This document shows positions 43,168 through 51,489 of a DNA stretch of 64,000 nucleotides, one piece after another. The stretch spans positions 62,001 through 126,000 of the forward strand of contig JAWKPA010000017.1 of assembly GCA_041390905.1 (NCBI GenBank), given 5' to 3'. The position numbers and the translations under genes were made by a program. Every line of letters begins with the position of its first letter. Within the stretch, counting starts at the first letter, position 1. Below the pieces are notes generated by a model that was not told the origin of the DNA, made no database searches, and saw only the letters and a list, made by a program, of their open reading frames with translations. This DNA comes from JACKCD01 sp041390905 (GTDB taxonomy: Bacteria; Chloroflexota; Anaerolineae; Promineifilales; Promineifilaceae).

Positions 43168-44418
43168 ATGACAAATGAGTATTTGACGGTGCAGGAGGCA
43201 TTAACGGCCGTTTTAGCCGGTGTGTCGGTGTTGCCGGCCGAGCGCGTGCCGCTGTTGGCAGCGTTGGGGCGAGTGTTGGCTGAACCAGTGGTGGCGCAGG
43301 ATAATTTGCCCCCGTTTGCCAACTCCTCAATGGATGGCTATGCCATGCAGGCTGCCGATTTGGCTGCCGCGTCCAAGGCCACACCTGTGCAACTGCGCGT
43401 CGTGGCCGACATTGCCGCCGGGTCTATGCCGCAAGTGGCGGTGACAGTCGGAACAGCGGCGCGGATCATGACCGGCGCTCCGCTGCCGGCTGGGGCTGAT
43501 GCGGTGGTGCCGGTTGAGGATACGGATGAGGTGTGGCGGGGGACGGAACGGCCGTTGCCAGAAACCATCCACATTTATCGCGTAGTCCAGCCTGGCGATT
43601 ACGTGCGTCACCCCGGTGAAGACGTAGCTGTGGGGCAGGAGGTCATGTCGGCCGGCCACGTGCTGCGCCCACAGGAAGTTGGCGTGCTGGCTTCGCTGGG
43701 AGTCGCCCAGGTTGCGGTGATTCGTCAACCCCGCGTTGGCATTTTGGCGACGGGTGATGAACTAGTTGCCGTTGAGGAGCCGCTGACACCGGGCAAAATT
43801 CGCAATAGCAACGGCTATGCCCAGGCGGCACAGGTGCTGGCAATGGGGGCTGTTCCCGTTGTGCTGGGCGTGGCGCGGGACAACGAAGCGGATGTACGCG
43901 CCAAGCTGCAAAAAGGGCTGGATGAGGGGGTGGACTTGTTCATTAGTTCAGCCGGGGTGTCGGTGGGAGCGTATGATGTGGTGAAGGCGGTGCTGGAAGC
44001 TGAGGGTAATGTCGGCTTTTGGCGGGTGCGGATGCGTCCTGGCAAGCCGCTAGCCTTTGGACAGTATCATGGGGTGCCTTACCTGGGGCTTCCGGGCAAC
44101 CCGGTTTCGGCCATGGTGTCGTTTGAACGGTTTGCGCGGGCGGCTATTTTAAAAATGGCAGGACACACGGCTCTGGATCGCCCAATGCGGCAGGTGACGC
44201 TGCTGGAAACGATTTCGTCGGATGGGCGGGAGAGCTATATTCGGGCGGTGGTGCAGGGGGATGGAACGGCCGTTACCACTGGCAGCCAAGGTTCACACAT
44301 CATGACCTCGCTTGTCAAGGCCAACGCGCTTCTGATTGTACCTGAAGGGGTAACGGAAGTACCGGCCGGCACCCAGTTAACCGCCTGGATGTTTGATTGG
44401 CCGGAACACGTTTTTTAA
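43168..44418 (+). CDS. moeA: Molybdopterin molybdenumtransferase
   Basis: A 416-residue MoeA, which inserts molybdate into adenylylated molybdopterin to give the active cofactor. Motifs are LPPFANSSMDGYAM at the start, GAPLPAGADAVVPVED, the molybdopterin-binding GILATGDELV, NSNGYAQAAQV, SSAGVSVGAYDVVKAVL and LPGNPVSAMVSFERF. The final domain IV is complete. The ATG at 43168 lies only nine bases past the GGAGATT hairpin and no good ribosome site is seen, so translation may be weak or depend on the hairpin. No other moa/moe gene is in the window. Confidence 0.94.
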   Translation: MTNEYLTVQEALTAVLAGVSVLPAERVPLLAALGRVLAEPVVAQDNLPPFANSSMDGYAMQAADLAAASKATPVQLRVVADIAAGSMPQVAVTVGTAARIMTGAPLPAGADAVVPVEDTDEVWRGTERPLPETIHIYRVVQPGDYVRHPGEDVAVGQEVMSAGHVLRPQEVGVLASLGVAQVAVIRQPRVGILATGDELVAVEEPLTPGKIRNSNGYAQAAQVLAMGAVPVVLGVARDNEADVRAKLQKGLDEGVDLFISSAGVSVGAYDVVKAVLEAEGNVGFWRVRMRPGKPLAFGQYHGVPYLGLPGNPVSAMVSFERFARAAILKMAGHTALDRPMRQVTLLETISSDGRESYIRAVVQGDGTAVTTGSQGSHIMTSLVKANALLIVPEGVTEVPAGTQLTAWMFDWPEHVF

Positions 44419-44426
44419 CGGGAAAG

Positions 44427-44460
44427 AAAAAGGCTCTACGATGATTGTAGAGCCTTTTTT
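44427..44460 (+). terminator. Rho-independent terminator
   Basis: AAAAAGGCTCTAC pairs with GTAGAGCCTTTTT, with six T at the end. It closes moeA and, read on the other strand, the S1-domain gene. Confidence 0.9.
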
Positions 44461-44467
44461 AATTCAT

Positions 44468-45394
44468 TTAATCCATCCGGGAATAAAGGGTTCGTTCCAA
44501 CAGGGCTTCTTGCTGTGCCCGGCCGCGTTCCCGGCGTTGCTTCTTTTTCTTGCCACCCCGTTTCTTGCCACGGCGGCCATCATAATCCATGTCCTGACCA
44601 AACGCCTTACGCAGTGCATACTCCATTGCGGTTGGCACGTCTTCGTCAATTCCTTCTTCTTCTTCGTAATCGTAGCTAACGGCTTCTTGCTGTTGTACAG
44701 GTGCAAAAATTTGCTCAATGGTTGGTTTTTCCATCAACGCCTTCATGCTGAGATCAATGCGGCGTTTGCGTTTGCTAAAACCAAGAACCTGTACTTGTAC
44801 CTCGTCGCCAACGTTAACAACTTCGCTGGGCTGTTTGACATAATCGTGGCTCAGTTCACTAATATGCACCAAACCTTCCCGCTCGGCACCAATGTTGACA
44901 AAAGCACCGTAATTTTCTAAACGGGTGATGGTGCCAGTGTAAGTCTGACCATTTTTGAGGTCACGCCACTCAACGCCCAAAGGCTCGATCATCGTTACCA
45001 TGATTTGCTTGCGAGCCGAATCAACTTTTTCCACCCAAACGGTTACTTCTTGACCAACAGAAAGAACGTCTGAAACGCGATTGACGTGTTCTTTTCCAAG
45101 TTTGGAAATGTGGATTAAAGCATTGGTATCAAGGCCGACATCAATGAACGCCCCATAAAGCTCAAGGCGGGTAACAGTACCCGTGAGTTTCATTTTGCGT
45201 TTAAGTCCACCAAGGCTGGTTACGGGGCCATCGGTTTCAGCATCGGCTGCTTCGTCGGTGGCGTCGGTTTCAGCCTCAGCAGTTGGTGCCTCCGGTGCTG
45301 CGGTTTCTTCAACAGCAGCGTCGGTCGAGGTTTCCACGTCTGTGGTGGCCGGGGTTTCCTCTGTGGCTTCTTGTTCGATTAACTCTTCACTCAT
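44468..45394 (-). CDS. S1 RNA-binding domain protein
   Basis: A 308-residue protein with an acidic, Ala/Thr/Glu-rich N-terminus (1-60) and two S1 domains: about 64-138 (GTVTRLELYGAFIDVG, ALIHISKLG) and 150-222 (GTITRLENYGAFVNIG, GLVHISELSHDYV). The C-terminal tail is strongly basic (KKRGGKKKKQRRERGR). It is shorter than ribosomal protein S1 and probably aids translation or RNA turnover as the S1-like factor of this lineage. A perfect sigma-70-type promoter and a possible leader peptide lie upstream. Confidence 0.9.
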   Translation of the reverse strand: MSEELIEQEATEETPATTDVETSTDAAVEETAAPEAPTAEAETDATDEAADAETDGPVTSLGGLKRKMKLTGTVTRLELYGAFIDVGLDTNALIHISKLGKEHVNRVSDVLSVGQEVTVWVEKVDSARKQIMVTMIEPLGVEWRDLKNGQTYTGTITRLENYGAFVNIGAEREGLVHISELSHDYVKQPSEVVNVGDEVQVQVLGFSKRKRRIDLSMKALMEKPTIEQIFAPVQQQEAVSYDYEEEEGIDEDVPTAMEYALRKAFGQDMDYDGRRGKKRGGKKKKQRRERGRAQQEALLERTLYSRMD

Positions 45395-45406
45395 CACAAC
45401 TTTCTC

Positions 45407-45484
45407 CTACGCAGGGATTTGTGGTGTCTGCGCTCCGCGCTCTTTATGAGATAAGTTGTCAACACTTGTATGGGGGCAGAACAC
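45407..45484 (-). CDS. Possible 25-residue leader peptide before the S1-domain gene
   Basis: A GTG at 45484 with AGGAG eight bases before it opens a 25-codon frame ending in TAG at 45407. The ribosome site of the S1-domain gene starts at this stop codon (TAGGAG). The short gene begins about 20 bases after the expected transcription start. Good signals at both ends suggest translation of a regulatory upstream frame, but the peptide matches nothing known. Confidence 0.3.
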   Translation of the reverse strand: MFCPHTSVDNLSHKERGAQTPQIPA

Positions 45485-45511
45485 TAATTTAACTCCTAAA
45501 GACAATTTATT

Positions 45512-45539
45512 ATTATAGCAAGCCCATATGGTGTGTCAA
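45512..45539 (-). promoter_or_regulatory. Sigma-70-type promoter for the S1-domain gene
   Basis: On the minus strand, TTGACA (45539-45534), a 16-base spacer, then TATAAT (45517-45512). Both hexamers are perfect. Confidence 0.8.
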
Positions 45540-45570
45540 CCCTTTTGCGCTACTTTTCACAATTGAATTT

Positions 45571-45616
45571 AAAAAAAAGACCCCCAAATAGCTGGAGGAT
45601 GGTGCTATTTGGGGGT
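45571..45616 (-). terminator. recA terminator
   Basis: On the minus strand, ACCCCCAAATAGC pairs with GCTATTTGGGGGT (13 base pairs), followed by eight T after one or two bases. It lies 22 bases past the recA stop. Confidence 0.88.
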
Positions 45617-45637
45617 TTGGGTGGTTTGGTTTAGGTG

Positions 45638-46702
45638 CTAGAAAGCTTCGGCAACGGCCGTTTCTGTTCCCACGGTCTCGAATTCACCAATGGGCAACCC
45701 GGCCGTTTTGCGTACCAGGTATTCCAGTTCGTCCATCATTGCCTGGTTTTCCATGAGGAACAGCTTGGCATTTTCCCGCCCTTGACCGAGCATGGTTTCG
45801 CCATAGCGGAAATATGCACCCCGTTTGGAGACGATTTCGTATTCGGTGGCTAAGTCCAGCAAGTCGCCGGAGAAGGAGATGCCTTCGTTGTACATGATGT
45901 CAAACTCGCACTCTAAAAAGGGTGGAGCCACCTTGTTTTTCTTGACTTTGACGCGGGTGCGGTTGCCAATAATGTCGCCACCGGCTTTGATGGATTGAAT
46001 GCGGCGAATATCGAGGCGGACTGAGGCGTAGAACTTGAGAGCGTTGCCACCGGTTGTGGTTTCAGGGTTGCCAAACATGACGCCAATTTTCATACGGAGC
46101 TGGTTGGTAAAGATGACAACGGTGTTGGTTTGTTTGATGGCACCAGCTAGTTTGCGGAGTGCCTGCGACATCAGGCGGGCTTGTAAGCCAACGTGGGAAT
46201 CACCCATGTCGCCTTCGATTTCAGCGCGTGGCACAAGGGCGGCTACGGAGTCTACAACGACGACGTCCATGGTGCCGGAGCGGATGAGTGCATCAGCAAT
46301 TTCCAGTGCTTGTTCGCCCGTGTCGGGTTGGGAGATATAGAGGTTGTTGATGTCTACACCGCAGCGGGCTGCATAGGTGGGGTCGAGAGCGTGTTCCATG
46401 TCAATGAAGGCACAGACGCCACCCCGTTTTTGTGCTTCGGCGATGATGTGCTGGCAAAGGGTGGTTTTACCAGATGATTCCGGGCCGTAGATTTCGATGA
46501 TGCGGCCACGTGGCACACCGCCGATGCCAAGGGCGATGTCGAGAGACAGGGCGCCAGTGGGGATGGATTCAATGTTGAGGTTTTGGGCTTCGCCCAAACG
46601 CATGATGGTGCCTTCGCCGTATCGTTTGGTGATGGTGTCGAGGGTTTTTTCAAGGGTTGCTAAACGGCCGTTATCTGATGAGGCTGAGGATTTACTTGCC
46701 AT
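45638..46702 (-). CDS. recA: Recombinase RecA
   Basis: A 354-residue RecA, the ATP-dependent strand-exchange protein that also triggers LexA cleavage. Present are Walker A GPESSGKT, the MAW segment YGPESSGKTTLCQHIIAEAQ, Walker B VVVVDSVAALVPRAEIEG, loop L1/L2 (EGDMGDSHVGLQARLMSQALRKL, FGNPETTTGGNALKFYAS) and the C-terminal RKTAGLP. The ATG at 46702 has AGGAGA upstream. The Asn-Gly-Arg near the start and the Thr-Ala-Val near the end are both coded by AACGGCCGTT. Promoter and SOS-like boxes lie upstream; a terminator follows. Confidence 0.98.
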   Translation of the reverse strand: MASKSSASSDNGRLATLEKTLDTITKRYGEGTIMRLGEAQNLNIESIPTGALSLDIALGIGGVPRGRIIEIYGPESSGKTTLCQHIIAEAQKRGGVCAFIDMEHALDPTYAARCGVDINNLYISQPDTGEQALEIADALIRSGTMDVVVVDSVAALVPRAEIEGDMGDSHVGLQARLMSQALRKLAGAIKQTNTVVIFTNQLRMKIGVMFGNPETTTGGNALKFYASVRLDIRRIQSIKAGGDIIGNRTRVKVKKNKVAPPFLECEFDIMYNEGISFSGDLLDLATEYEIVSKRGAYFRYGETMLGQGRENAKLFLMENQAMMDELEYLVRKTAGLPIGEFETVGTETAVAEAF

Positions 46703-46819
46703 GGTTGTTTCTCCTAACTGTTTGCACCACAAAGCAGCAAGCAAAAACGGCCGTTTTGTGCCGGTCGCTTGGCAAAGGGAGCATCTACTGAATTTGTTTG
46801 GTTGGGTAAGATAGAACAG

Positions 46820-46848
46820 ATTGTAGCACGTTTGTTCGCAAAAGTCAA
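46820..46848 (-). promoter_or_regulatory. recA promoter
   Basis: On the minus strand, TTGACT (46848-46843), 17-base spacer, TACAAT (46825-46820). A half-conserved SOS-box-like GCAC-GTTT-GTTC lies in the spacer (46826-46837, plus-strand reading). Confidence 0.75.
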
Positions 46849-46866
46849 TGTTCGGCTGTTTGTTTT

Positions 46867-46878
46867 GAACAATCGTTC
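46867..46878. promoter_or_regulatory. SOS/LexA-box-like operator upstream of recA
   Basis: GAAC-AATC-GTTC within the palindrome TTGAACAATCGTTCAA. This equals the GAAC-N4-GTTC core of Gram-positive LexA operators. It lies about 20 bases upstream of the recA -35 box. Confidence 0.6.
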
Positions 46879-46927
46879 AATAACTTAAAAGACGCGATTT
46901 TCTTAAGCAGGTTGAGGGGAATAATCT

Positions 46928-48451
46928 CTATTGTCGCTGTAGCAGACGGACGAGAGAACGAATTTCTTGCCCGCCCAGCAGCATGTTGAGCAGCAGATAG
47001 GTGAGTGAGCCGATTACTGCACCCAGCGCGAGGAAGAGAAGAGGGGTGGTAACAAAGCGGTTGATCGTGATGATGACCAGAGACATGCCCGCTGTGGCAA
47101 GAATCGCACGAGCGGCACTTTGGCTTAATTGGCGATTCCATAAATAGCCGAGGGCGCGATGGTTGAGCCAGAAGAGAACAGTGGAAAGGAGGGTGAAGGC
47201 AACGGTGGTTGAGAGGGCTAATCCGGCCACGCCCATGCTGCCGACAAAGAGGTAGGCGAGGAAAATGGTGACGGCGAGCCAGCCGAGATAGGCGAACATG
47301 GGGATGCGGGTGTTGTGCCGGGCGTAGAATAGCCGCGCCACGATCTCAAGGGTGGCCTCGCTGACGATGCGGATGCTGAAGACGACGAGGATGCTGTAGA
47401 CGAGCCGGGTTGATTCGGCGGTGAAGTTGCCCCCTTCCAGGAGGAAGGAGACGGCTGGCTGGCCGAGCAGCACTAACCCGGCGGCGGAGGGAATGGTGAG
47501 CGTCCAGATGATGCTAAGAGTGTTAACGGCCGTTTGCCTCAACCCTGCCATATCCCCCTCATTAAACAGCTCTGCCAGCGTGGGAAAGACGACCAGGGCA
47601 ATGGCCGTGCCAAACAGCGTCTCTGGCAACTGCATCAGGGCAAAGCCGTAAAAGTAGCCCGACGTGGAGCCGGGGGGCAGGGCCGAGGCCAGCCGCACGA
47701 TATAGAGGTCAGAAAGCTGGATGACGCCTAGCGTCACGATGCGCGGCCCCATTAGTCGTATGATTTCACGCATGCCGTCCAGCCGCAGGTTGAATGTTGG
47801 CCGGTAGCGGTAGCGATACCGCACCAGGGCGGGCAGTTGGATGGCAACGTGCAGCACGGCTCCAATGACTGTCCCCCAGGCCAGCCCCAAAATGCCTTGC
47901 GATGGCACCAGAAAGACAAGACCGAGCCAGTAGCCGATGTCGAGGGCGATGGGAGCCAGGGCAGGCAGGGCGAAATGTTGGTGGGCGTTGAGGACGCTGC
48001 TGAGGACGCCGCTGATGCCGAAGATGGTGGTTTGGATGAGGATGATGCGCATGATAACGGCCGTTAATGCCTGTGTCGCCGGGTCAAAATCTGGCACCAG
48101 AATGGTGCGCGTTAGCCAGGGGGCAAAAAGCGCCCCTGTGGCAGAAAGCAGCCCCAGGATCACAATTACCAGCGTCAGCACCGTATTTGCCAGCTTCATG
48201 GCGGCCTGTTGCCCTTTGTCATGCAGATAGGCTGAATAGACAGGAATAAATGCCGCTGCCAGCGAGCCACCGGCAATAACGATAAAGAAGACTTCAGGAA
48301 GCTGGTTGGCGGCGGTAAATGCGTCAAATGCTCTGCCTGTGCCAAAGGTAACGCTAACCAGGCGCGTGCGAACCAGACCCGTGAGTTTACCCAGGCCAAA
48401 AAAGAGGATGACAAGAATAGATGATTGTAATAAATGCTTTGTGCGGCGCAT
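46928..48451 (-). CDS. murJ: Lipid II flippase MurJ
   Basis: A 507-residue MurJ/MviN of the MOP exporter superfamily, which flips lipid II to the outer face for peptidoglycan synthesis. About fourteen spans are visible; typical are GKLTGLVRTRLVSVTFGTGRAFDAF, the PEVFFIVIAGGSLAAAFIPVYSAY stretch of span 2 and QLPETLFGTAIALVVFPTLAEL. The ATG at 48451 is the first sensible one. With glmS it shows a peptidoglycan-making organism. It is the gene before recA on the same strand, separated by the recA control region. Confidence 0.93.
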   Translation of the reverse strand: MRRTKHLLQSSILVILFFGLGKLTGLVRTRLVSVTFGTGRAFDAFTAANQLPEVFFIVIAGGSLAAAFIPVYSAYLHDKGQQAAMKLANTVLTLVIVILGLLSATGALFAPWLTRTILVPDFDPATQALTAVIMRIILIQTTIFGISGVLSSVLNAHQHFALPALAPIALDIGYWLGLVFLVPSQGILGLAWGTVIGAVLHVAIQLPALVRYRYRYRPTFNLRLDGMREIIRLMGPRIVTLGVIQLSDLYIVRLASALPPGSTSGYFYGFALMQLPETLFGTAIALVVFPTLAELFNEGDMAGLRQTAVNTLSIIWTLTIPSAAGLVLLGQPAVSFLLEGGNFTAESTRLVYSILVVFSIRIVSEATLEIVARLFYARHNTRIPMFAYLGWLAVTIFLAYLFVGSMGVAGLALSTTVAFTLLSTVLFWLNHRALGYLWNRQLSQSAARAILATAGMSLVIITINRFVTTPLLFLALGAVIGSLTYLLLNMLLGGQEIRSLVRLLQRQ

Positions 48452-48530
48452 GGGGCGGAATTGTAGCTGAAAACGGCGTTCTCTGGAAGTTGCCCGTGTT
48501 TTTTTGTTGGAATCGCCTAAAATTAGCGGC

Positions 48531-49073
48531 ATGTTACCAATGATTAGCAATGTGCATTTTGAGCAGACGCCAGAGCGTCTGAAGGTTGTCCTGCCGGTCA
48601 AGCGAAACTGGTTTTTGGTTGTGTTATACACCGTCATGGTGCTGGTTTGGCTGGTGATGTTGGCTGGGGGCGTTATGTTTATGATCCGCGATGCGGCCAT
48701 GTCGGGTGAGCGCTATGCTTTTGTTTTTACCGCTATGCTCCTGATCTTGCTGTTTATTTTATATCGGCTGGGGCGGCGAGTGGTATGGCAGCCGTGGATG
48801 TCGCTGTTAGCCAATCGGGAGATTTTGTTTATTAACAAGGAAGCGCTCATTATTCGCCGGCCGGTATCGCTGCTGGGGACAACGGATTTTTACGACATGA
48901 CGCACGTTAGCCCCTTTTTCTATTTGGAAGAACGGCGCACACCGGCGTTTCATTATGGGCAGTTCCGCACTGAGTTCGGCCGTTCGCTGGGGCGACCCGA
49001 AGCAGAACGGCTAATTGTGACGTTAAACGATTTGTATTTTCCTAATCGGGACGAAGAGGATGAGGATGATTGA
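48531..49073 (+). CDS. Two-span membrane protein, unknown function
   Basis: A 180-residue protein with an N-terminal beta-strand region, two hydrophobic spans (about 27-50 and 60-82) and a soluble C-terminal part rich in Arg, Phe and Tyr, ending in a very acidic tail (RDEEDEDD). It resembles the PH-domain-like (bPH2/YdbS-type) membrane proteins in layout, but no motif proves it. A TTG at 48504 would add nine residues. It is divergent from murJ and followed by an inverted-repeat element. Confidence 0.6.
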   Translation: MLPMISNVHFEQTPERLKVVLPVKRNWFLVVLYTVMVLVWLVMLAGGVMFMIRDAAMSGERYAFVFTAMLLILLFILYRLGRRVVWQPWMSLLANREILFINKEALIIRRPVSLLGTTDFYDMTHVSPFFYLEERRTPAFHYGQFRTEFGRSLGRPEAERLIVTLNDLYFPNRDEEDEDD

Positions 49074-49082
49074 ACAGGGTAA

Positions 49083-49173
49083 GGGGTCAATCAACAATAA
49101 CTTTGCAGTTCCAGAAGTTCAACTTCTCTCAGAAGTTGAACTTCTAAATCCCAAGTTATTAACGAACGAACCC
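49083..49173. mobile_element. Inverted-repeat element, family A (copy 1)
   Basis: An element of about 90 bases with the core hairpin AGAAGTTCAACTTCT / AGAAGTTGAACTTCT and outer parts GTCAATCAACAATAACTTTG and AAGTTATTAACGAACGAACC. The same sequence occurs in inverse orientation at 55181-55272 with only a few changes. It lies between convergent genes. Confidence 0.75.
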
Positions 49174-49195
49174 ATAAGAAGAGCCAACTTGCACC

Positions 49196-50026
49196 CTATT
49201 CAATCAGTGACAAATCTTTGGTGGCAAAAAAGTCGGCTGCCAGCAAGAAGAGGATGGTAGCGTAGAGCAGGATGATGGCGGGGGCAAGGGCTTCGGAAGG
49301 GGTAAAGAAGCCGCGTGAAACAGCCTCGACAATGGCGCGAAACGGCCAAAAGACAAAGCCAAACAATCCGCCTAACGTGCTGGCACCGTTGCCGGTAAGC
49401 CAGTCGGCCAACTTGGTAAACTGGTTGCCGAGAAAAACCCAGTTTTGCTGCCAGAAGAGTTCGCCGATGTTTTCCAGGGCGTTGGCAAACCAACCGCTGA
49501 CGGAGTTGCCGCTGCTTTGCCCCAGCAGGAAGATGGCGAGGATGCCAAAAATGTAGACACGGGACCAGCCGGCCGTCACGAAGTCTGAGGCGTGCATGGC
49601 GAGGACGGCAGCCAGGACGTTGGGGGCAATCCAGATGGGGGGGATTTCGGCGATGTGGGCGAGGGTGAGATCGGGGCCGCTGATGAGGGCGAGAACGGCG
49701 AGAAGAAGCTGGAGGGCGGTGGAGAAGATGAGGGTGGCGAGGAGAACGGCCGTTAAATACTCCACCCGACTTGCCAACCGCACCACCAGCGGATAATTAA
49801 ACGCCTGATTCGCCAGCGTTGTCAGCGACAAAGCTACCAAAAACGTCATTGCTGGCCCAAAAACACCAATAATCACAATATAGTTGTCGCTGTCCGGCGT
49901 TCCTTGTTGAGGAGGAAAGAAAATCAACCAGTAAACCAGCGTTAGCAGCAAGTAAATAATGCCTGTCCATGACAGTGCCAAACTACGCAGTAAATAGCGT
50001 GCCATTGTCCACACCCGTTGTTTCAT
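49196..50026 (-). CDS. ABC transporter permease, ABC-2-like
   Basis: A 276-residue membrane protein with six or so spans and no large outer domain, following an ABC ATPase by a four-base overlap. The layout is that of ABC-2-type export permeases. Cargo is unknown; antibiotics, lipids or peptides are usual for this type. The second Met (MARYLLRS) is an alternative start. Confidence 0.8.
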   Translation of the reverse strand: MKQRVWTMARYLLRSLALSWTGIIYLLLTLVYWLIFFPPQQGTPDSDNYIVIIGVFGPAMTFLVALSLTTLANQAFNYPLVVRLASRVEYLTAVLLATLIFSTALQLLLAVLALISGPDLTLAHIAEIPPIWIAPNVLAAVLAMHASDFVTAGWSRVYIFGILAIFLLGQSSGNSVSGWFANALENIGELFWQQNWVFLGNQFTKLADWLTGNGASTLGGLFGFVFWPFRAIVEAVSRGFFTPSEALAPAIILLYATILFLLAADFFATKDLSLIE

Positions 50027-50895
50027 CGAATTGCCTCCGCATAAATTTCAGACAACGTGACCCGTTTTTGCTCCACATGTACCACGTCATACCCCAAATT
50101 AAGCAGCATTGTCAAAATATGGCGGCGCAGTTCAATCGCTTCATTTTGCAAAATCAGGCTATCTTTTTGAATTTGAATGCCGGGATGCAGCGTTTGCAGC
50201 ATCTCCCGCACCGGAGCCAACTCCTTGTCGGTGCGAATCAGCGCATACGGGCGCAGCGCCAACGCCTCCGAGATGCTGTTTTGGTAATGGATACGCCCCT
50301 GATTCAAAATGACAAGCTGGGTGCAGATCTGGGTAATCTCATAAAGCAGGTGGGAGCTGATGACAATGGTCTTGCCTGCTTGATGCAACGCCTGAATGTA
50401 GTGGCGCATCTCATCTTGCCCGGTTGGGTCAAGCCCGTTCGATGGCTCATCGAGCAGCAGCAGCGGCGGGTCGCCCAGCAGCGATTGCGCCAGCCCTAGC
50501 CGCTGCCGCATTCCGCGTGATAGCCCGCCAATCTTTTTGTCGGCCTCATTTACCAGGTTGACTTGTGCCAGGCTTTCATAAATCGCTTTTTCGCTTGCAA
50601 CCGAAGGAATGTTGCTGACACCGGCAACCGTTTCCATATATTGGGCAACGGTAAGGTGGTTCGGAAAGAGAAGCCGTTCCGGCTTGTAGCCAATAATGGG
50701 CCAACCACGCCCCAGCGGTTTGATCATGCCTTTGTCAGGCTTTATAAACCCGGCAACCAGTTTGAGGAGGGTGGATTTGCCAGCACCATTGGGGCCAAGC
50801 AGCCCCAGGACTGCGCCACGGGGAATTTTAAGGGTAATGTTATCGAGTGCGGTCAGCGAATAGTACGATTTGGTGACGCTGTTGATTTCTATCAC
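50023..50895 (-). CDS. ABC transporter ATP-binding protein
   Basis: A 290-residue ATPase. Walker A is GPNGAGKST, the signature LSRGMRQRLG, Walker B LLLLDEPSNGLDP and the switch His in VISSHLLYEI. This is the DrrA/CcmA-like ABC-2 exporter group, with a C-terminal regulatory extension of about 70 residues. It pairs with the permease, whose start overlaps its stop (ATGA). Together they form a two-gene exporter. Confidence 0.9.
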   Translation of the reverse strand: MIEINSVTKSYYSLTALDNITLKIPRGAVLGLLGPNGAGKSTLLKLVAGFIKPDKGMIKPLGRGWPIIGYKPERLLFPNHLTVAQYMETVAGVSNIPSVASEKAIYESLAQVNLVNEADKKIGGLSRGMRQRLGLAQSLLGDPPLLLLDEPSNGLDPTGQDEMRHYIQALHQAGKTIVISSHLLYEITQICTQLVILNQGRIHYQNSISEALALRPYALIRTDKELAPVREMLQTLHPGIQIQKDSLILQNEAIELRRHILTMLLNLGYDVVHVEQKRVTLSEIYAEAIR

Positions 50896-50983
50896 GGAAT
50901 GCCTGCTAACGGTGAATTTTGGGTTGTTTTTGACAACTGCGTGTAGTTTACCACATGGTTATGTGTGGGCAATGATGCCCGAA

Positions 50984-51013
50984 TTCGACGCAAGGAATGT
51001 TACCTGCTATAAT
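50984..51013 (+). promoter_or_regulatory. secG promoter
   Basis: TTCGAC (50984-50989), 18-base spacer, and an extended -10 element TGC-TATAAT (51005-51013). The leader would be about 110 bases long. Confidence 0.55.
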
Positions 51014-51129
51014 GGCTAATTTGGAAGCAAAAAGTACGTTTTTTAACTTGCTTTATAGATTACGATAAATTTTTGTGCAATGATGACCGTTGCTGAATAG
51101 ATTAATTTTTGAAAAGGAATGAAACGGCT

Positions 51130-51381
51130 ATGAACTTTCAACCGTGGGCTCCGTACCTGAGCGTAGCTGAGATTATTTTGGGAATTACGTTGACGATTTT
51201 GGTGTTGATCCAGACCAAGGGTGCTGATTTGGGTGGCTTTTTGGGTGGCAGTGGTGAAAGCGGCAGTTTTCGCACGCGGCGCGGGGTTGAAGCAACGCTG
51301 CATCGTATCACGATTGTGACCGGGATTATTTTCTTTATTGTCACGTTGATGGCGTTTTTGGCTTGGGGACAAGTTGTTTAG
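51130..51381 (+). CDS. secG: Preprotein translocase subunit SecG
   Basis: An 83-residue SecG with two spans (about 10-30 and 58-79) joined by the typical Gly/Ser-rich loop KGADLGGFLGGSGESGSFRTRRGVE. It assists SecYE in protein export. The ATG at 51130 follows AAGGA at some distance. A strong terminator follows, so it is a single-gene unit, close to the tat genes. Confidence 0.92.
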   Translation: MNFQPWAPYLSVAEIILGITLTILVLIQTKGADLGGFLGGSGESGSFRTRRGVEATLHRITIVTGIIFFIVTLMAFLAWGQVV

Positions 51382-51423
51382 TTGAATTTGCTTGGCAAAA
51401 GCGGCCGTTTGCTTTTGTCGGGG

Positions 51424-51463
51424 ACAAAGCCAGCAGCATCAGTATGGGTGCTGCTGGCTTTGT
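51424..51463 (+). terminator. secG terminator
   Basis: ACAAAGCCAGCAGCA pairs perfectly with TGCTGCTGGCTTTGT (15 base pairs), followed by TTGATCTT. Confidence 0.75.
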
Positions 51464-51489
51464 TTGATCTTCAAGATTAACTGTTTTAT

